Assembly: GCA_964568805.1 (NCBI GenBank)
Contig: CAZMRW010000009.1
Location: forward strand, 1 to 64,000
DNA length: 64,000 nt
Direction: 5' to 3'
Source of the DNA: CAZMRW01 sp964568805
GTDB taxonomy: Bacteria; Pseudomonadota; Gammaproteobacteria; Methylococcales; Methylomonadaceae
The notes below the pieces were generated by a model. The model saw only the letters and a program-made list of their open reading frames with translations. It made no database searches and was not told where the DNA came from. Of this stretch, positions 26,618 through 35,701 are shown piece after piece; within the stretch, counting starts at the first letter, position 1; each line of letters opens with the position of its first letter. Both the position numbers and the translations under genes were made by a program.

Positions 26618-27321
26618 AACTTGCCATCATGCAGCCGTATTTTTTTCCTTACCTTGGTTATTGGCAGTTGATCCATGCCGTCGACCGCTTTGTTATCTTC
26701 GACGATGTCAATTATATCAACCGAGGATGGATCAACCGTAATCGCATTTTGATCAATGGCGAGCCATCTTATCTGACGATGCCGCTGCATCAAGCGTCCC
26801 AAAATAAACTCATCTGCGATATATCGATTCAACCTGCGATCTCCTGGTGCGACAAACTGGTCAAATCGGTTGACCATACTTATCGAAAAGCGCCTTATTT
26901 TGCCGACGTTTTCCCTGTGATCGAGAAGACCATTCGTTATCAGTCGGACAATTTGTCGGACTATCTGGCTTATCAATTGCAAACGTTGTCCCGATTCATG
27001 GGTATTACGACCGATTTCGTAGCGACCAGCCGCAGTTACCAAAATAGTCACCTGTCCGGCCAGGCCCGGATTCTCGATATTTGCAAACAGGAAGATGCCG
27101 CCGCCTACATCAATCCGGAAGGAGGGCAGGGGCTTTACGATGGTGGAATCTTCCGCGAAGCCGGCATCGATCTAAAATTTATCGCTATGCGGCCTTTGCC
27201 TTACAAGCAAAGAACTTCCGGCTTTATTCCTTATCTTTCGATCATCGATGTATTGATGGAGGTTGGAGCGGCCGAGATTAAAAATTATATCGGCGAATTC
27301 GACCTGATTGAGGCAAAATGA
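26614..27321 (+). CDS. WbqC-family protein
   Basis: A 235-residue protein matching the WbqC family: MQPYFFPYLGYWQLIHAVDRFVIFDD at the N-terminus (residues 5-30), YINRGWINRNRI, and a C-terminal YLSIIDVLMEVG. WbqC-like genes recur in O-antigen and amino-sugar clusters next to DegT aminotransferases, as here (four-base overlap). A role in acylating the new amino group is a common suggestion; I know of no settled reaction. No signal peptide or membrane segment, so it should act in the cytoplasm on nucleotide sugars. Confidence 0.85.
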   Translation: MKLAIMQPYFFPYLGYWQLIHAVDRFVIFDDVNYINRGWINRNRILINGEPSYLTMPLHQASQNKLICDISIQPAISWCDKLVKSVDHTYRKAPYFADVFPVIEKTIRYQSDNLSDYLAYQLQTLSRFMGITTDFVATSRSYQNSHLSGQARILDICKQEDAAAYINPEGGQGLYDGGIFREAGIDLKFIAMRPLPYKQRTSGFIPYLSIIDVLMEVGAAEIKNYIGEFDLIEAK

Positions 27322-27585
27322 CCGACATGACCAACATGGCCGGCAAGAGCAAACATGTATCAATCGAGTGGCAGTCTTCATCTTGATTTTTTGATTCGGA
27401 CTATGCATTTTTTGAGGCAATGATAGGGCCCCGCTTCGACCCTGCGGCAGTTCGCTCCTCCCGGGTTTGCGGATATCAGCAATGATCGCCTTGTGTCTAT
27501 CTGCTTCGAGTCGTAACATCTTGTGCTTGGCAGCAAGCTTGGGCTTCAGTAGCCTCCGGCATGGCAATTCCGTACGATCGGATAA

Positions 27586-28638
27586 ATGAAATTGCTAGCC
27601 CGACAAATAAAAATTTATGAGTACCGTCTAGTGACCGATTTACCAGAAGAAAAAAATAGAGAACCCGAGTTTAGGCGGAATAACAATCTGGAGGAATTGC
27701 TTTTAACACTCAATTCTCTATTAACGACCGCAGAGGCTGAGGCATTACAAATTTACGGCGAGCCGCGCCAGGAATTTCCCATCCTGTTTGTAATGGGCCC
27801 TCACCGGAGCGGAACGACGTTGCTGCTGCAGTGGCTGGCAAATACCGGAATTGTTGCCTATCCTACCAATCTGCTGGCACGATTTTATGGCGCGCCGGTG
27901 CTCGGAGCGCTGATCCAGCAATTACTGACCGATCCGCGTTACAATTTTAGAGACGAGTTATACGATTTAGGCAGTGCGATTTCATTTGATTCTCAAAATG
28001 GCAAAACCAAAGGCGCATTGGCCCCCAATGAATTTTGGTATTTCTGGCGGCGCTTTTTACCCTTTGATGAGTTGGATTATTTACCAACCGAATCATTATT
28101 GCAAAAATCGGATACCAAGACTCTGGTGGCCGAATTTTTGGGCATGATGCATGTGCTGCAAAAACCAATGGCTCTCAAGGCAATGATTTTGAACTATAAC
28201 ATCGACTTTTTGGACCGGCTTTTTGAAAAGGCGATATTTATCTACACCAAACGCGATCCAGTGGCGAATATCGAATCGGCTCTCAAAGCCAGGGAACGCC
28301 AATCAGGCAGTATTGACAATTGGTATTCGTTTAAAATACCCGAATATAACGACTTAATCAAACTGACTCCTTATGAGCAAGTTGCCGGCCAGATATTTCA
28401 TATCAACAAAGCTATTGAACAAGGCCTGGATAAAGTCGCTGAACACAAGAAACTGATTGTCGGATATGAAGATTTTTGTGACAACCCCAAACAGGTTTAT
28501 GAACAAGTGCTAGGTAAACTCGCCGCCAACGGTTATGAGATCAATACGGCCTATTGCTTACAAGAAAAATTTGTTGTCACAAGAAAGCAGGTGAACGATT
28601 CCAATATTCTGAAAGCGTTTGAACGGTTTTACGGATAA
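27586..28638 (+). CDS. PAPS-dependent sulfotransferase (first of two)
   Basis: A 350-residue sulfotransferase-fold protein. The 5'-phosphosulfate-binding loop is PHRSGTTLLL (residues 72-81, with Arg74, Ser75, Gly76, Thr77, Thr78) after a hydrophobic strand, and the 3'-phosphate segment is IFIYTKRDPVANIESALK. It would move sulfate from PAPS to a hydroxyl, probably on a sugar. The N-terminal 60 residues are outside the core fold. A 264-base gap with no clear gene separates it from the WbqC-like gene. It resembles bacterial family-2-like sulfotransferases; the acceptor is unknown. Supplied by the nearby cysC, with PAP removed by cysQ. Confidence 0.85.
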   Translation: MKLLARQIKIYEYRLVTDLPEEKNREPEFRRNNNLEELLLTLNSLLTTAEAEALQIYGEPRQEFPILFVMGPHRSGTTLLLQWLANTGIVAYPTNLLARFYGAPVLGALIQQLLTDPRYNFRDELYDLGSAISFDSQNGKTKGALAPNEFWYFWRRFLPFDELDYLPTESLLQKSDTKTLVAEFLGMMHVLQKPMALKAMILNYNIDFLDRLFEKAIFIYTKRDPVANIESALKARERQSGSIDNWYSFKIPEYNDLIKLTPYEQVAGQIFHINKAIEQGLDKVAEHKKLIVGYEDFCDNPKQVYEQVLGKLAANGYEINTAYCLQEKFVVTRKQVNDSNILKAFERFYG

Positions 28639-28682
28639 GCATATCGATGAGGACAGCAAAGTTACCAGGGCAGAGCGATTAA

Positions 28683-30122
28683 ATGACGCTGTCTAAAAAA
28701 ACAGCAACCGGCGTGCTGTGGAATTTCGCCGAGCAGCTCGGGCGCAAGGGCGTCGGCATCGTTGTTACGTTATTTCTGGCGCGTTTTCTGGCGCCGGAAG
28801 ATTTTGGCCTGGTAGCGATGATGGCCCTGTTTATCGCGATAGCCACGTCGCTGATGGAATCGGGTTTCAAGCAGGCGTTAATCCGTCTTCAGGAGGCGTC
28901 GCCAACGGATTTCAATACAGCCTTTTATGCCAATATTGCATTAGGACTGATTTCTTACAGCTTGTTGTTTGCCTGTGCGCCGTTGATTGCGGGATTTTAT
29001 CATGAGCCCAGACTTATTGATCTGATCCGCGTGGCGGGTCTGAGCATTATTATTAATAGTTTCCAGGTTATACAAAGCGTGATGCTGAGCCGGGATCTCA
29101 ACTTTAAAGCCCAGTTCAAAGCTTCACTGCCCGCGAGTATTATTTCGGGCGTCGCCGCGGTGACGCTGGCTTATTATGAATGGGGTGTCTGGGCGCTGAT
29201 AGCGCAAATGCTGGTCTCTGCTTTTTTCATCACGCTGTTTCTCTGGTGTTTCAGGCTTTGGCGGCCCGGTCTGGCCTTCAGCAGCGTGTCGATGGGACAG
29301 TTGTATCATTTCGGATACAAGCTTTTTTTATCGGGCCTGATAGATATTTTATTTCGAAACCTTTACATCATCGTGATCGCCAAACTCTTCAGCGCCGGTA
29401 CTGCGGGTCTCTATTTTTTCGCCGACAAGATGAGAGAACTGGTTATTAATCAACTGGTCACCTCCATTCAAACCGTGACCTATCCGGCGCTGTCCACGAT
29501 GCAGGATAATCCGGTCAGGCTCAAGGCCGGCTATCGGAAAGTCATTCAGATCACGACGTTTTTACTGTTTCCCGTCATGGCGTTTATGGCGGCGTTGGCG
29601 CAGCCCTTGTTCCAGTTATTGCTGCCGGAACTGTGGCTTCCGGCCGTGCCCTATTTTCAGCTGATGTGTCTGGCGGCATTATTGATGCCGGTCCATGCGA
29701 TTAATTTGAATATCCTGCAAGTAAAAGGCCGATCCGATTTATTTTTAAATCTGGAAGTATTCAAAAAGACCACCCTGACGCTGATCTTGTTATTCAGCGT
29801 GCGTTATGGCGTGTTCGGAATTCTGATGGGCCAAATCGTCAATTCGATCATAGGGCTGGTTCCCAACACTTACTTTACCAATAAGTTGATAGGTTATCCG
29901 TTGTCGCAACAGCTTTCCGATTTTTCCCTCGGACTGTTGCTTTCCGGCATCGTTGGCGGGAGCGTTTTTGTTTTGGTTAATCGGCTGGCCTGGCCGCCCA
30001 TTTTAGAGCTTTCGGTTTTGGGCAGCTTGGCCGCGATCATATATTTGTGTGCGGCCAAGCTTTTGAGAATTCAGGGGTTGCCATTGGCTTTATCGTTAAT
30101 GAAAACTCGAAAAATAGCCTAA
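28683..30122 (+). CDS. Wzx-type oligosaccharide flippase (MATE/MOP superfamily)
   Basis: A 479-residue integral membrane protein with about 12-14 hydrophobic segments. The N-terminus (KKTATGVLWNFAEQLGRKG, then FLARFLAPEDFGLVAMM) is characteristic of the WzxC/PST lineage of polysaccharide flippases. It would move undecaprenyl-diphosphate-linked repeat units to the periplasmic face. The position between two sulfotransferase genes suggests that sulfation of the unit happens before export. No Wzy polymerase was recognised in the window. Confidence 0.9.
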   Translation: MTLSKKTATGVLWNFAEQLGRKGVGIVVTLFLARFLAPEDFGLVAMMALFIAIATSLMESGFKQALIRLQEASPTDFNTAFYANIALGLISYSLLFACAPLIAGFYHEPRLIDLIRVAGLSIIINSFQVIQSVMLSRDLNFKAQFKASLPASIISGVAAVTLAYYEWGVWALIAQMLVSAFFITLFLWCFRLWRPGLAFSSVSMGQLYHFGYKLFLSGLIDILFRNLYIIVIAKLFSAGTAGLYFFADKMRELVINQLVTSIQTVTYPALSTMQDNPVRLKAGYRKVIQITTFLLFPVMAFMAALAQPLFQLLLPELWLPAVPYFQLMCLAALLMPVHAINLNILQVKGRSDLFLNLEVFKKTTLTLILLFSVRYGVFGILMGQIVNSIIGLVPNTYFTNKLIGYPLSQQLSDFSLGLLLSGIVGGSVFVLVNRLAWPPILELSVLGSLAAIIYLCAAKLLRIQGLPLALSLMKTRKIA

Positions 30123-30140
30123 GAGAAATAGAGAGAAGAC

Positions 30141-31121
30141 ATGTCGATGTTTTTTTTAATGTGCTCGGAGCGGTCTGGCAGTAACTTTATCACCCAGTTA
30201 CTCAATGGCCATTCCAAAATTTGTGGCCCGTCAACCAAGCACATCATAAATCCGGTTGCACGCAATTTATTCAGGTATGAACCCCTTAGCAACGAAGAAA
30301 ATTGGGAAGAGCTATTAAAAGATATTCATAGACTGATGAGTGTAAACTTTTCGGTTTGGAAAAAATCCTTTTCTTTGGACGATTTAAAAAACCTGGGCCC
30401 TATTGGCGATGCGGCGTCGCTCATTCGTAACATCTTCAGCGAAGAGGCAAAGGCCAATGGAAAACAGCATGTGTTTATCAAAGAAAATCATGTCTATGAA
30501 TTCCTGCCTTATCTGCTGCTTAACTTTCCGGAATCCAGTTATGTTTATCTCACACGTGACCCGCGTGATATGGCGCTGTCATGGAAGAAGAATCCAGTCC
30601 ATCCCGGCGGCGTGGTAAAAGCCGCGCGCCAATGGCAAAAAGATCAACAGAATTCTCTTAAAAATTACAACGACCTGCACAAAATCGGCAAAGCCTATTT
30701 TGTGCGTTATGAGGACTTGATCGGTGACCCCGTGCGTTACTTAAAAGAGATAGTGGGTTTTTTCGGACTCTTCTATGAAGCGTCTATGCTGGATTATCAC
30801 AAGGATGAAATGACCCGAATGAACGCGGGTATGCAAAAAGCCTGGAATAACGTGTCTCAAGGCGTCATTGCGGATAACAAGGAGAAATTCAAAACCGAGC
30901 TAACCGCACAAGAAATCAAAACCATCGAGAAAATTTGTTTCTGCGAAATGAAGGTATTGGGTTATGAACCGCAGTACTCTGTAACGGAGCTGGAGGCGTT
31001 TTCCGGGCGGGCTCTTTCCGAGCTGGAACTGCTTGAGAATGAAACCATTGTTTGCGAAAGAAGCGAAGGGGTCATCGGCAATATGGAAGCCAAGAAAATC
31101 TTTTACCGGAAGGTGATTTGA
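30141..31121 (+). CDS. PAPS-dependent sulfotransferase (second of two)
   Basis: A 326-residue sulfotransferase. The phosphosulfate loop CSERSGSNFIT lies right at the N-terminus (residues 8-18), and the 3'-phosphate segment is YVYLTRDPRDMALSWKK (134-150), with Arg139 and Ser147 at the expected places; FVRYEDLIGDP is a further family motif. It differs strongly from the first sulfotransferase, so the two probably act on different positions or sugars. It starts 18 bases after the flippase gene and its stop shares a base with the next start (TGATG), indicating one operon. Confidence 0.88.
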   Translation: MSMFFLMCSERSGSNFITQLLNGHSKICGPSTKHIINPVARNLFRYEPLSNEENWEELLKDIHRLMSVNFSVWKKSFSLDDLKNLGPIGDAASLIRNIFSEEAKANGKQHVFIKENHVYEFLPYLLLNFPESSYVYLTRDPRDMALSWKKNPVHPGGVVKAARQWQKDQQNSLKNYNDLHKIGKAYFVRYEDLIGDPVRYLKEIVGFFGLFYEASMLDYHKDEMTRMNAGMQKAWNNVSQGVIADNKEKFKTELTAQEIKTIEKICFCEMKVLGYEPQYSVTELEAFSGRALSELELLENETIVCERSEGVIGNMEAKKIFYRKVI

Positions 31122-32071
31122 TGCTTGCACCTATCGGATTGACCGTCTACGGTAGAATTGAACATACCAGGCAAGCGATTGCCGCTTTAAAAGCAAATCC
31201 CCTGGCCAAAGAAAGTGCGCTTTATATTTTTTCGGATGCGCCGGCACAGGGCGATGAAGAAAAAGTCGCCCAAATGAGAGAATACTTAAGAACGATTGAC
31301 GGCTTCAAGGAAACAAATATCATCGAACGGAGCGAAAATTCTAGAATTAACAACAACCGCGGCGGACAAAAATATTTGCTGGAAAAATATGGCAAAATGA
31401 TCTGGATGGCCGAAGATGTCATCACGGCGCCGGGTTTTTTAAGGTTTATGAATGACGCCCTTGAGTTTTACAAGGATGATCCCAGGATAGGCAGCATATC
31501 CGCCTATTGTCCGCCCATTGCGATCCCGTCAAGCTATACGAAGGATTTTTTTGCATTGACCGCCATGAATCCCTGGGGTTTTGGGCTTTGGCGGCATTAT
31601 TACAAGATCGATACGCCCATTGCGCCGCTTGAATTTGCCGGCTTGTTAAAAGATAAAAAACGCTTGCAACAGTTGGAATCCAGCGTCGGCGAAGCGGCCG
31701 TGCAGTATATGCGGATGGATTATGAAGGAAAAATCAACGCCGGCGACATGCGGTGCATATTCTGGCAGTTTATCGATAATAAACTGACGATTTATCCCCG
31801 GAAATCCCTTGTCAATAACATGGGCCAGGACGGTTCCGGAGTCCATATGGGCGTGACCAATAAATGGAATGTGCCGGAATTGTGGGATAAAGTTGACGGA
31901 TTTGAGTTTGCTGATGCCGTCGAGGTCGATGCCGACATACTGAAAATCCACAATAGTTTCTATAAAACCAACAAGGCTAAGATCAGGCTTATCGAAACCC
32001 TGGACCGGATGGGGATTTATCGGCACCTTCGGCCGATGGCACGAGCGATCAGAAACAGGTTTGGAAGCTAG
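31121..32071 (+). CDS. Glycosyltransferase, GT-A fold, GNT-I-like
   Basis: A 316-residue protein. The first strand PIGLTVYGRIEHTRQAIAAL and the acidic motif MIWMAEDVITAPGFLRFMNDAL, followed by SISAYCPP, resemble the GNT-I (GT13)-like branch of GT-A glycosyltransferases, with AED in place of the usual EDD metal site. The frame is open upstream to 31052, but the ATG at 31121, overlapping the sulfotransferase stop by one base, is the natural start. Donor and acceptor are unknown. Confidence 0.75.
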   Translation: MLAPIGLTVYGRIEHTRQAIAALKANPLAKESALYIFSDAPAQGDEEKVAQMREYLRTIDGFKETNIIERSENSRINNNRGGQKYLLEKYGKMIWMAEDVITAPGFLRFMNDALEFYKDDPRIGSISAYCPPIAIPSSYTKDFFALTAMNPWGFGLWRHYYKIDTPIAPLEFAGLLKDKKRLQQLESSVGEAAVQYMRMDYEGKINAGDMRCIFWQFIDNKLTIYPRKSLVNNMGQDGSGVHMGVTNKWNVPELWDKVDGFEFADAVEVDADILKIHNSFYKTNKAKIRLIETLDRMGIYRHLRPMARAIRNRFGS

Positions 32072-32161
32072 GTGCCAGGACATGGCTGGATAAAAGACGA
32101 AAATGCCTTTTATCAGCCTATAGTTATGATTGAATACGTGATAGGTTTTTAAGGAATTAGT

Positions 32162-32749
32162 ATGATTATAAGATTGAAATATTGGTTAAGGAGCATGCTG
32201 AATAAATTAATAGAAATTAAATTTAAAAAGACAGATTTAATTTCTATTAATAAAACCTCCAGGGTATTTTATCCGGGCATCGTTTATAAGCCGCATTGCG
32301 TTCTCGAGATAGGAGATCAATCCGTTGTCGAGGCCAACCTGCTGTTCGACCGTGGTGGGGCGGAAATAAAAATCGGTTCCAATTCATTCATAGGTGCCAA
32401 AACTTCGATTATCAGTTCCGATGCTATCCGCATAGGCAATGATGTGCTGATATCCTGGGGCTGCACCCTCATAGACCATGATGCGCATTCCCTTTATTGG
32501 GATAAACGGAAAGACGATGTTGCCGAGTGGCGGCAAGGCAGAAAAGACTGGAGCAATGTCGCACGGCGGCCGATCGTAATTCACGATAAAGCCTGGATTG
32601 GGTTTAATTCAATTTTATTGAAAGGCGTGACGATTGGCGAGGGCGCGGTTATCGGCGCGGGCAGCGTGGTGACCAGGGATGTCGCGCCCTATACCCTGGT
32701 TGCCGGCAACCCCGCCAAATTAATTAGGGACATTAAGGGTGAATCATAA
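32162..32749 (+). CDS. Hexapeptide-repeat acyltransferase
   Basis: A 195-residue left-handed beta-helix acyltransferase of the WcaF/maltose-acetyltransferase kind. The hexapeptide repeats run over about residues 50-185, ending GEGAVIGAGSVVTRDVAPY and VAGNPAKLI; the loop IDHDAHSLYWDKR carries the likely catalytic His. It would O- or N-acetylate a sugar of the repeat unit. The first 35 codons are much richer in A+T than the rest of the gene and its neighbours, which may mark a recombination joint. Its stop overlaps the next start by one base. Confidence 0.88.
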   Translation: MIIRLKYWLRSMLNKLIEIKFKKTDLISINKTSRVFYPGIVYKPHCVLEIGDQSVVEANLLFDRGGAEIKIGSNSFIGAKTSIISSDAIRIGNDVLISWGCTLIDHDAHSLYWDKRKDDVAEWRQGRKDWSNVARRPIVIHDKAWIGFNSILLKGVTIGEGAVIGAGSVVTRDVAPYTLVAGNPAKLIRDIKGES

Positions 32750-33531
32750 TGGCTTGCAAGGTGTGCCGCCAACAAAACCACGCTATTTTTAAGCAGAAAA
32801 TATTAAATAAATACGACATTCAATATTACTATTGCGATGCCTGCGGTTTTTTACAAACGGAAAAACCTTACTGGCTGGACGAGGCGTATTCCGATGCCAT
32901 TGCCGGTGCAGATACCGGTTTGGTGCAACGCAATCTGTTGATCGTTCGTCAACTGTCCATGCTGCTGTTTATGCTTTTCGGCAAAAAAGGCCGTTATGTC
33001 GATTTTGCCGGAGGTACAGGCTTGCTGGTCAGGATGATGCGGGATGTCGGTTTCGACTATTTCTGGAAAGACCGCTATTGTGCCAATATCCATGCGCGGG
33101 GATTTGAATTTTCCGCCGGTTTAAACGATTGCCTTGCGTTGACTGCTTTCGAAGCGCTTGAACATCTCGAAGACCCGGTGGCCTTTATTAAGGATGCGCT
33201 GAAACAGGCAAATACGGATACCTTTATTTTCACGACCGAGCTTTTTACCGGTAAACCGCCTGCTCCGGGTGATTGGTGGTATTACGCACCCGAGACGGGA
33301 CAGCATATTTCCTTTTATCAGCACAGGACCCTGCAGACAATTGCCGACCGGATGGGGCTGCATTTGTATTCGGCATCGGGTTTCCATATGATGACACCTA
33401 AAAAAATATCATCGGCGATCTTCAAGCTAGCCGTTTCCAGATGGTCAAGACTTTTTTTCCCGGTGATTCGATGGCTAATGGACAGTAAAACGATGGACGA
33501 TCATTACAAGTTGTTGCGGAGCAGAAACTGA
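32749..33531 (+). CDS. Class I SAM-dependent methyltransferase with N-terminal zinc ribbon
   Basis: A 260-residue protein. Two CxxC pairs (CKVC at residues 3-6 and CDAC near 28-31) suggest a small zinc ribbon, followed by a Rossmann-like methyltransferase core with VDFAGGTGLLVRMM as the SAM loop and EALEHLEDP after it. Such proteins are frequent in surface-glycan clusters, where they methylate sugar groups. The first core strand is followed by an unusual DYFWKDRYCANIHARG segment. Start overlaps the acetyltransferase stop; the next gene follows after one base. Confidence 0.82.
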   Translation: MACKVCRQQNHAIFKQKILNKYDIQYYYCDACGFLQTEKPYWLDEAYSDAIAGADTGLVQRNLLIVRQLSMLLFMLFGKKGRYVDFAGGTGLLVRMMRDVGFDYFWKDRYCANIHARGFEFSAGLNDCLALTAFEALEHLEDPVAFIKDALKQANTDTFIFTTELFTGKPPAPGDWWYYAPETGQHISFYQHRTLQTIADRMGLHLYSASGFHMMTPKKISSAIFKLAVSRWSRLFFPVIRWLMDSKTMDDHYKLLRSRN

Positions 33532-33532
33532 T

Positions 33533-34648
33533 ATGCCGATCACCGTGGTTTATGACTATCAAATTTTCAGCTGGCAACAATACGGCGGCATTTCCCGCTA
33601 TTTTTACGAGACTGCGAATCGAATCGCCGGTCTGGACAGCACGCATGTGGAAATTTGCTCGCCGGTATATGTTACGTCTTATTTCGATGCGGTGGGTAGC
33701 CTGCATCCCAGGGGCGTTAAGATTCCACATCTGTCACATTCCGGGCGAATTATTGGCGCGTGCAATGCGATATTGTCCCGATTCCTGGTGAAAAACAGGA
33801 CTGATGTCGATATTTTTCATGAAACCTATTATTCCGGAATCGATAACTGCCCGAGCTCGGCGAAGCGCATCATTACGGTCTGCGACATGACCCATGAAAA
33901 ATTTCCGCAAAATTTTTTAAAGCGGGATAAAACCGCAGAGATCAAAGCCCGTGCAGTAAAGCGGGCTGATCATGTCATTTGTATTTCGGAAAGTACAAAA
34001 AAAGATTTGATGGCGATGCAGAATGTACCGGAAGAAAAAATTTCCGTCGTTTATCTCGGTTGTTCTCTCGCGTTATCGAATCAACCCTTCGCCAATCCCT
34101 CGCTCTGCCGTCAGCCCTATATTCTTTATGTAGGTGTGCGGGGAGGGTATAAAAATTTTGACAGGATGCTGCGCGCCTATGCGGCTTCAGCGCGATTGAA
34201 AGATCAGTTCTCACTGGTCTGTTTTGGCGGGGGACCGTTTAACGCGGATGAACAGGCTATCATAAGCACATTGGGTCTTACGCCGGATAGCGTGGTGCAG
34301 ATGTCGGGCTCGGATGACTTGCTGGCGCAGTTGTATGCGAACGCGGCATTATTTGTTTGCCCGTCGTTATACGAGGGATTCGGTATCCCTCCCTTGGAAG
34401 CGATGGCATTCGGTTGCCCGGTGGCGTGTTCCAATACCAGTTCGTTGCCTGAAGTTGTTGGCGATGCGGCGGAACTGTTCGATCCGACCGATATCGCGGC
34501 GATGGGCTTGGCCATGGAAAAAGTGGTTTTGTCAGCCGAGAGATCCAGGCAACTCGTAGCGCTTGGACAGGCGCGTATCAAGCTGTTTTCATGGGAGAAA
34601 TGCGCTGCGGATACCCTGGCCGTATACAAAAAAGTTTTACAGGGTTGA
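33533..34648 (+). CDS. GT4-family glycosyltransferase (mannosyltransferase-like)
   Basis: A 371-residue GT-B glycosyltransferase. The N-terminal domain has WQQYGGISRYFYE, and the C-terminal donor domain has YVGVRGGYKNFDRMLRAY and the EX7E motif EGFGIPPLE. GGISRY-type enzymes often transfer mannose, rhamnose or another 6-deoxyhexose from GDP. The next gene, overlapping by one base, makes a GDP-mannose-derived intermediate, which fits. Cytoplasmic face of the membrane. Confidence 0.88.
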   Translation: MPITVVYDYQIFSWQQYGGISRYFYETANRIAGLDSTHVEICSPVYVTSYFDAVGSLHPRGVKIPHLSHSGRIIGACNAILSRFLVKNRTDVDIFHETYYSGIDNCPSSAKRIITVCDMTHEKFPQNFLKRDKTAEIKARAVKRADHVICISESTKKDLMAMQNVPEEKISVVYLGCSLALSNQPFANPSLCRQPYILYVGVRGGYKNFDRMLRAYAASARLKDQFSLVCFGGGPFNADEQAIISTLGLTPDSVVQMSGSDDLLAQLYANAALFVCPSLYEGFGIPPLEAMAFGCPVACSNTSSLPEVVGDAAELFDPTDIAAMGLAMEKVVLSAERSRQLVALGQARIKLFSWEKCAADTLAVYKKVLQG

Positions 34649-35604
34649 TGGCGATGACGCGAGCATTGATTTGTGGAGTGAGTGGCCAGGACGGCGCCTA
34701 TTTGGCCAGATTTCTTTTGGATAAAGGTTATCAGGTCTTCGGTACGTCGCGCGATGCCCAGATTTCAAGCTTTGCCAATTTGCGGATCTTGGGCATTTTT
34801 GAACGGGTAGAGACAATGTCGATGGCACTCAATGATTTCAGAAGTGTTTTACACGTATTAAACGCCGTTGAGCCCGACGAAATTTACAATCTTTCCGGAC
34901 AGAGTTCCGTTGGCCTGTCGTTCGATCAGCCGGTAGAAACCATGGAAAGCATCAGTCTCGGATCGCTGAACCTGCTGGAGGTCATCCGCTTCTTAGCGAA
35001 AGATATGCGTCTATATAATGCCGGCTCCAGCGAATGTTTCGGTGATACCAATGGCGCGCCGGCGAATGAAAAAACCGCTTTTCATCCGCGGAGTCCCTAC
35101 GCAGTCGCCAAATGCGCCGCGCATTGGCAGGTGGCCAATTACCGCGAAGCCTATAAGCTATTCGCTTGCACGGGCATTTTGTTCAATCATGAATCCAGCT
35201 TGCGTCCGGAACGTTTCGTGACCCGAAAGATTATCGAGGCCGCCAGGCGCATAGCGAAAGGGTCCAAAGAAAGGCTTGTGCTTGGCAATACCAAAATTAT
35301 CAGGGACTGGGGGTGGGCGCCTGAATATGTGGAGGCGATGTGGCGTATGCTGCAATCGGAATCGCCGGATGATTATGTCATCGCCACTGGTAAAAGCGTG
35401 AGCCTGGAACGTTTTACCGAGCTGGCGTTTGCCGAATTCGGACTGGATTGGCATGATTTTACGGAAACACGCTCGGATTACTTCCGCCCCACGGATCTGG
35501 CCGGGAGTTATGCGGACCCTGAAAAGGCCGCAGACAAGCTAAATTGGCATGCTCACTATCAGGTTGAAGACGTGGTCCGGTTTATGGTGAGTATTAAACT
35601 TTGA
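34648..35604 (+). CDS. GDP-mannose 4,6-dehydratase-like SDR enzyme
   Basis: A 318-residue extended short-chain dehydrogenase. GVSGQDGAYLARFLLDKGY is the NADP-binding start characteristic of GDP-mannose 4,6-dehydratase; NLSGQSSVGLSF, GSSECFG, the active-site SPYAVAK (YxxxK) and FNHESSLRPERFVTRKI are also family features. Product would be GDP-4-keto-6-deoxymannose, precursor of GDP-rhamnose, fucose or perosamine. The start at 34648 overlaps the preceding stop (TGATG); an upstream in-frame extension overlaps the GT4 gene and is rejected. Somewhat shorter than the 340-370 residues of many GMDs. Confidence 0.88.
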   Translation: MAMTRALICGVSGQDGAYLARFLLDKGYQVFGTSRDAQISSFANLRILGIFERVETMSMALNDFRSVLHVLNAVEPDEIYNLSGQSSVGLSFDQPVETMESISLGSLNLLEVIRFLAKDMRLYNAGSSECFGDTNGAPANEKTAFHPRSPYAVAKCAAHWQVANYREAYKLFACTGILFNHESSLRPERFVTRKIIEAARRIAKGSKERLVLGNTKIIRDWGWAPEYVEAMWRMLQSESPDDYVIATGKSVSLERFTELAFAEFGLDWHDFTETRSDYFRPTDLAGSYADPEKAADKLNWHAHYQVEDVVRFMVSIKL

Positions 35605-35701
35605 TTGAGATAAGCCGGCAGAATTGCGGAATGTTTGTTTCGGCAAAAAAATGTCTAAAAAAATCTACTGCGGCCTCTTTGCTTTTTGACTTAGTGTTAA
35701 T

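Noticed and set aside
27172..27567. 131-codon minus-strand frame in and beside the gap before the first sulfotransferase
   Set aside because: It overlaps the WbqC-like gene in antisense and its translation resembles no known transposase or other family; may be decayed DNA but unsupported.
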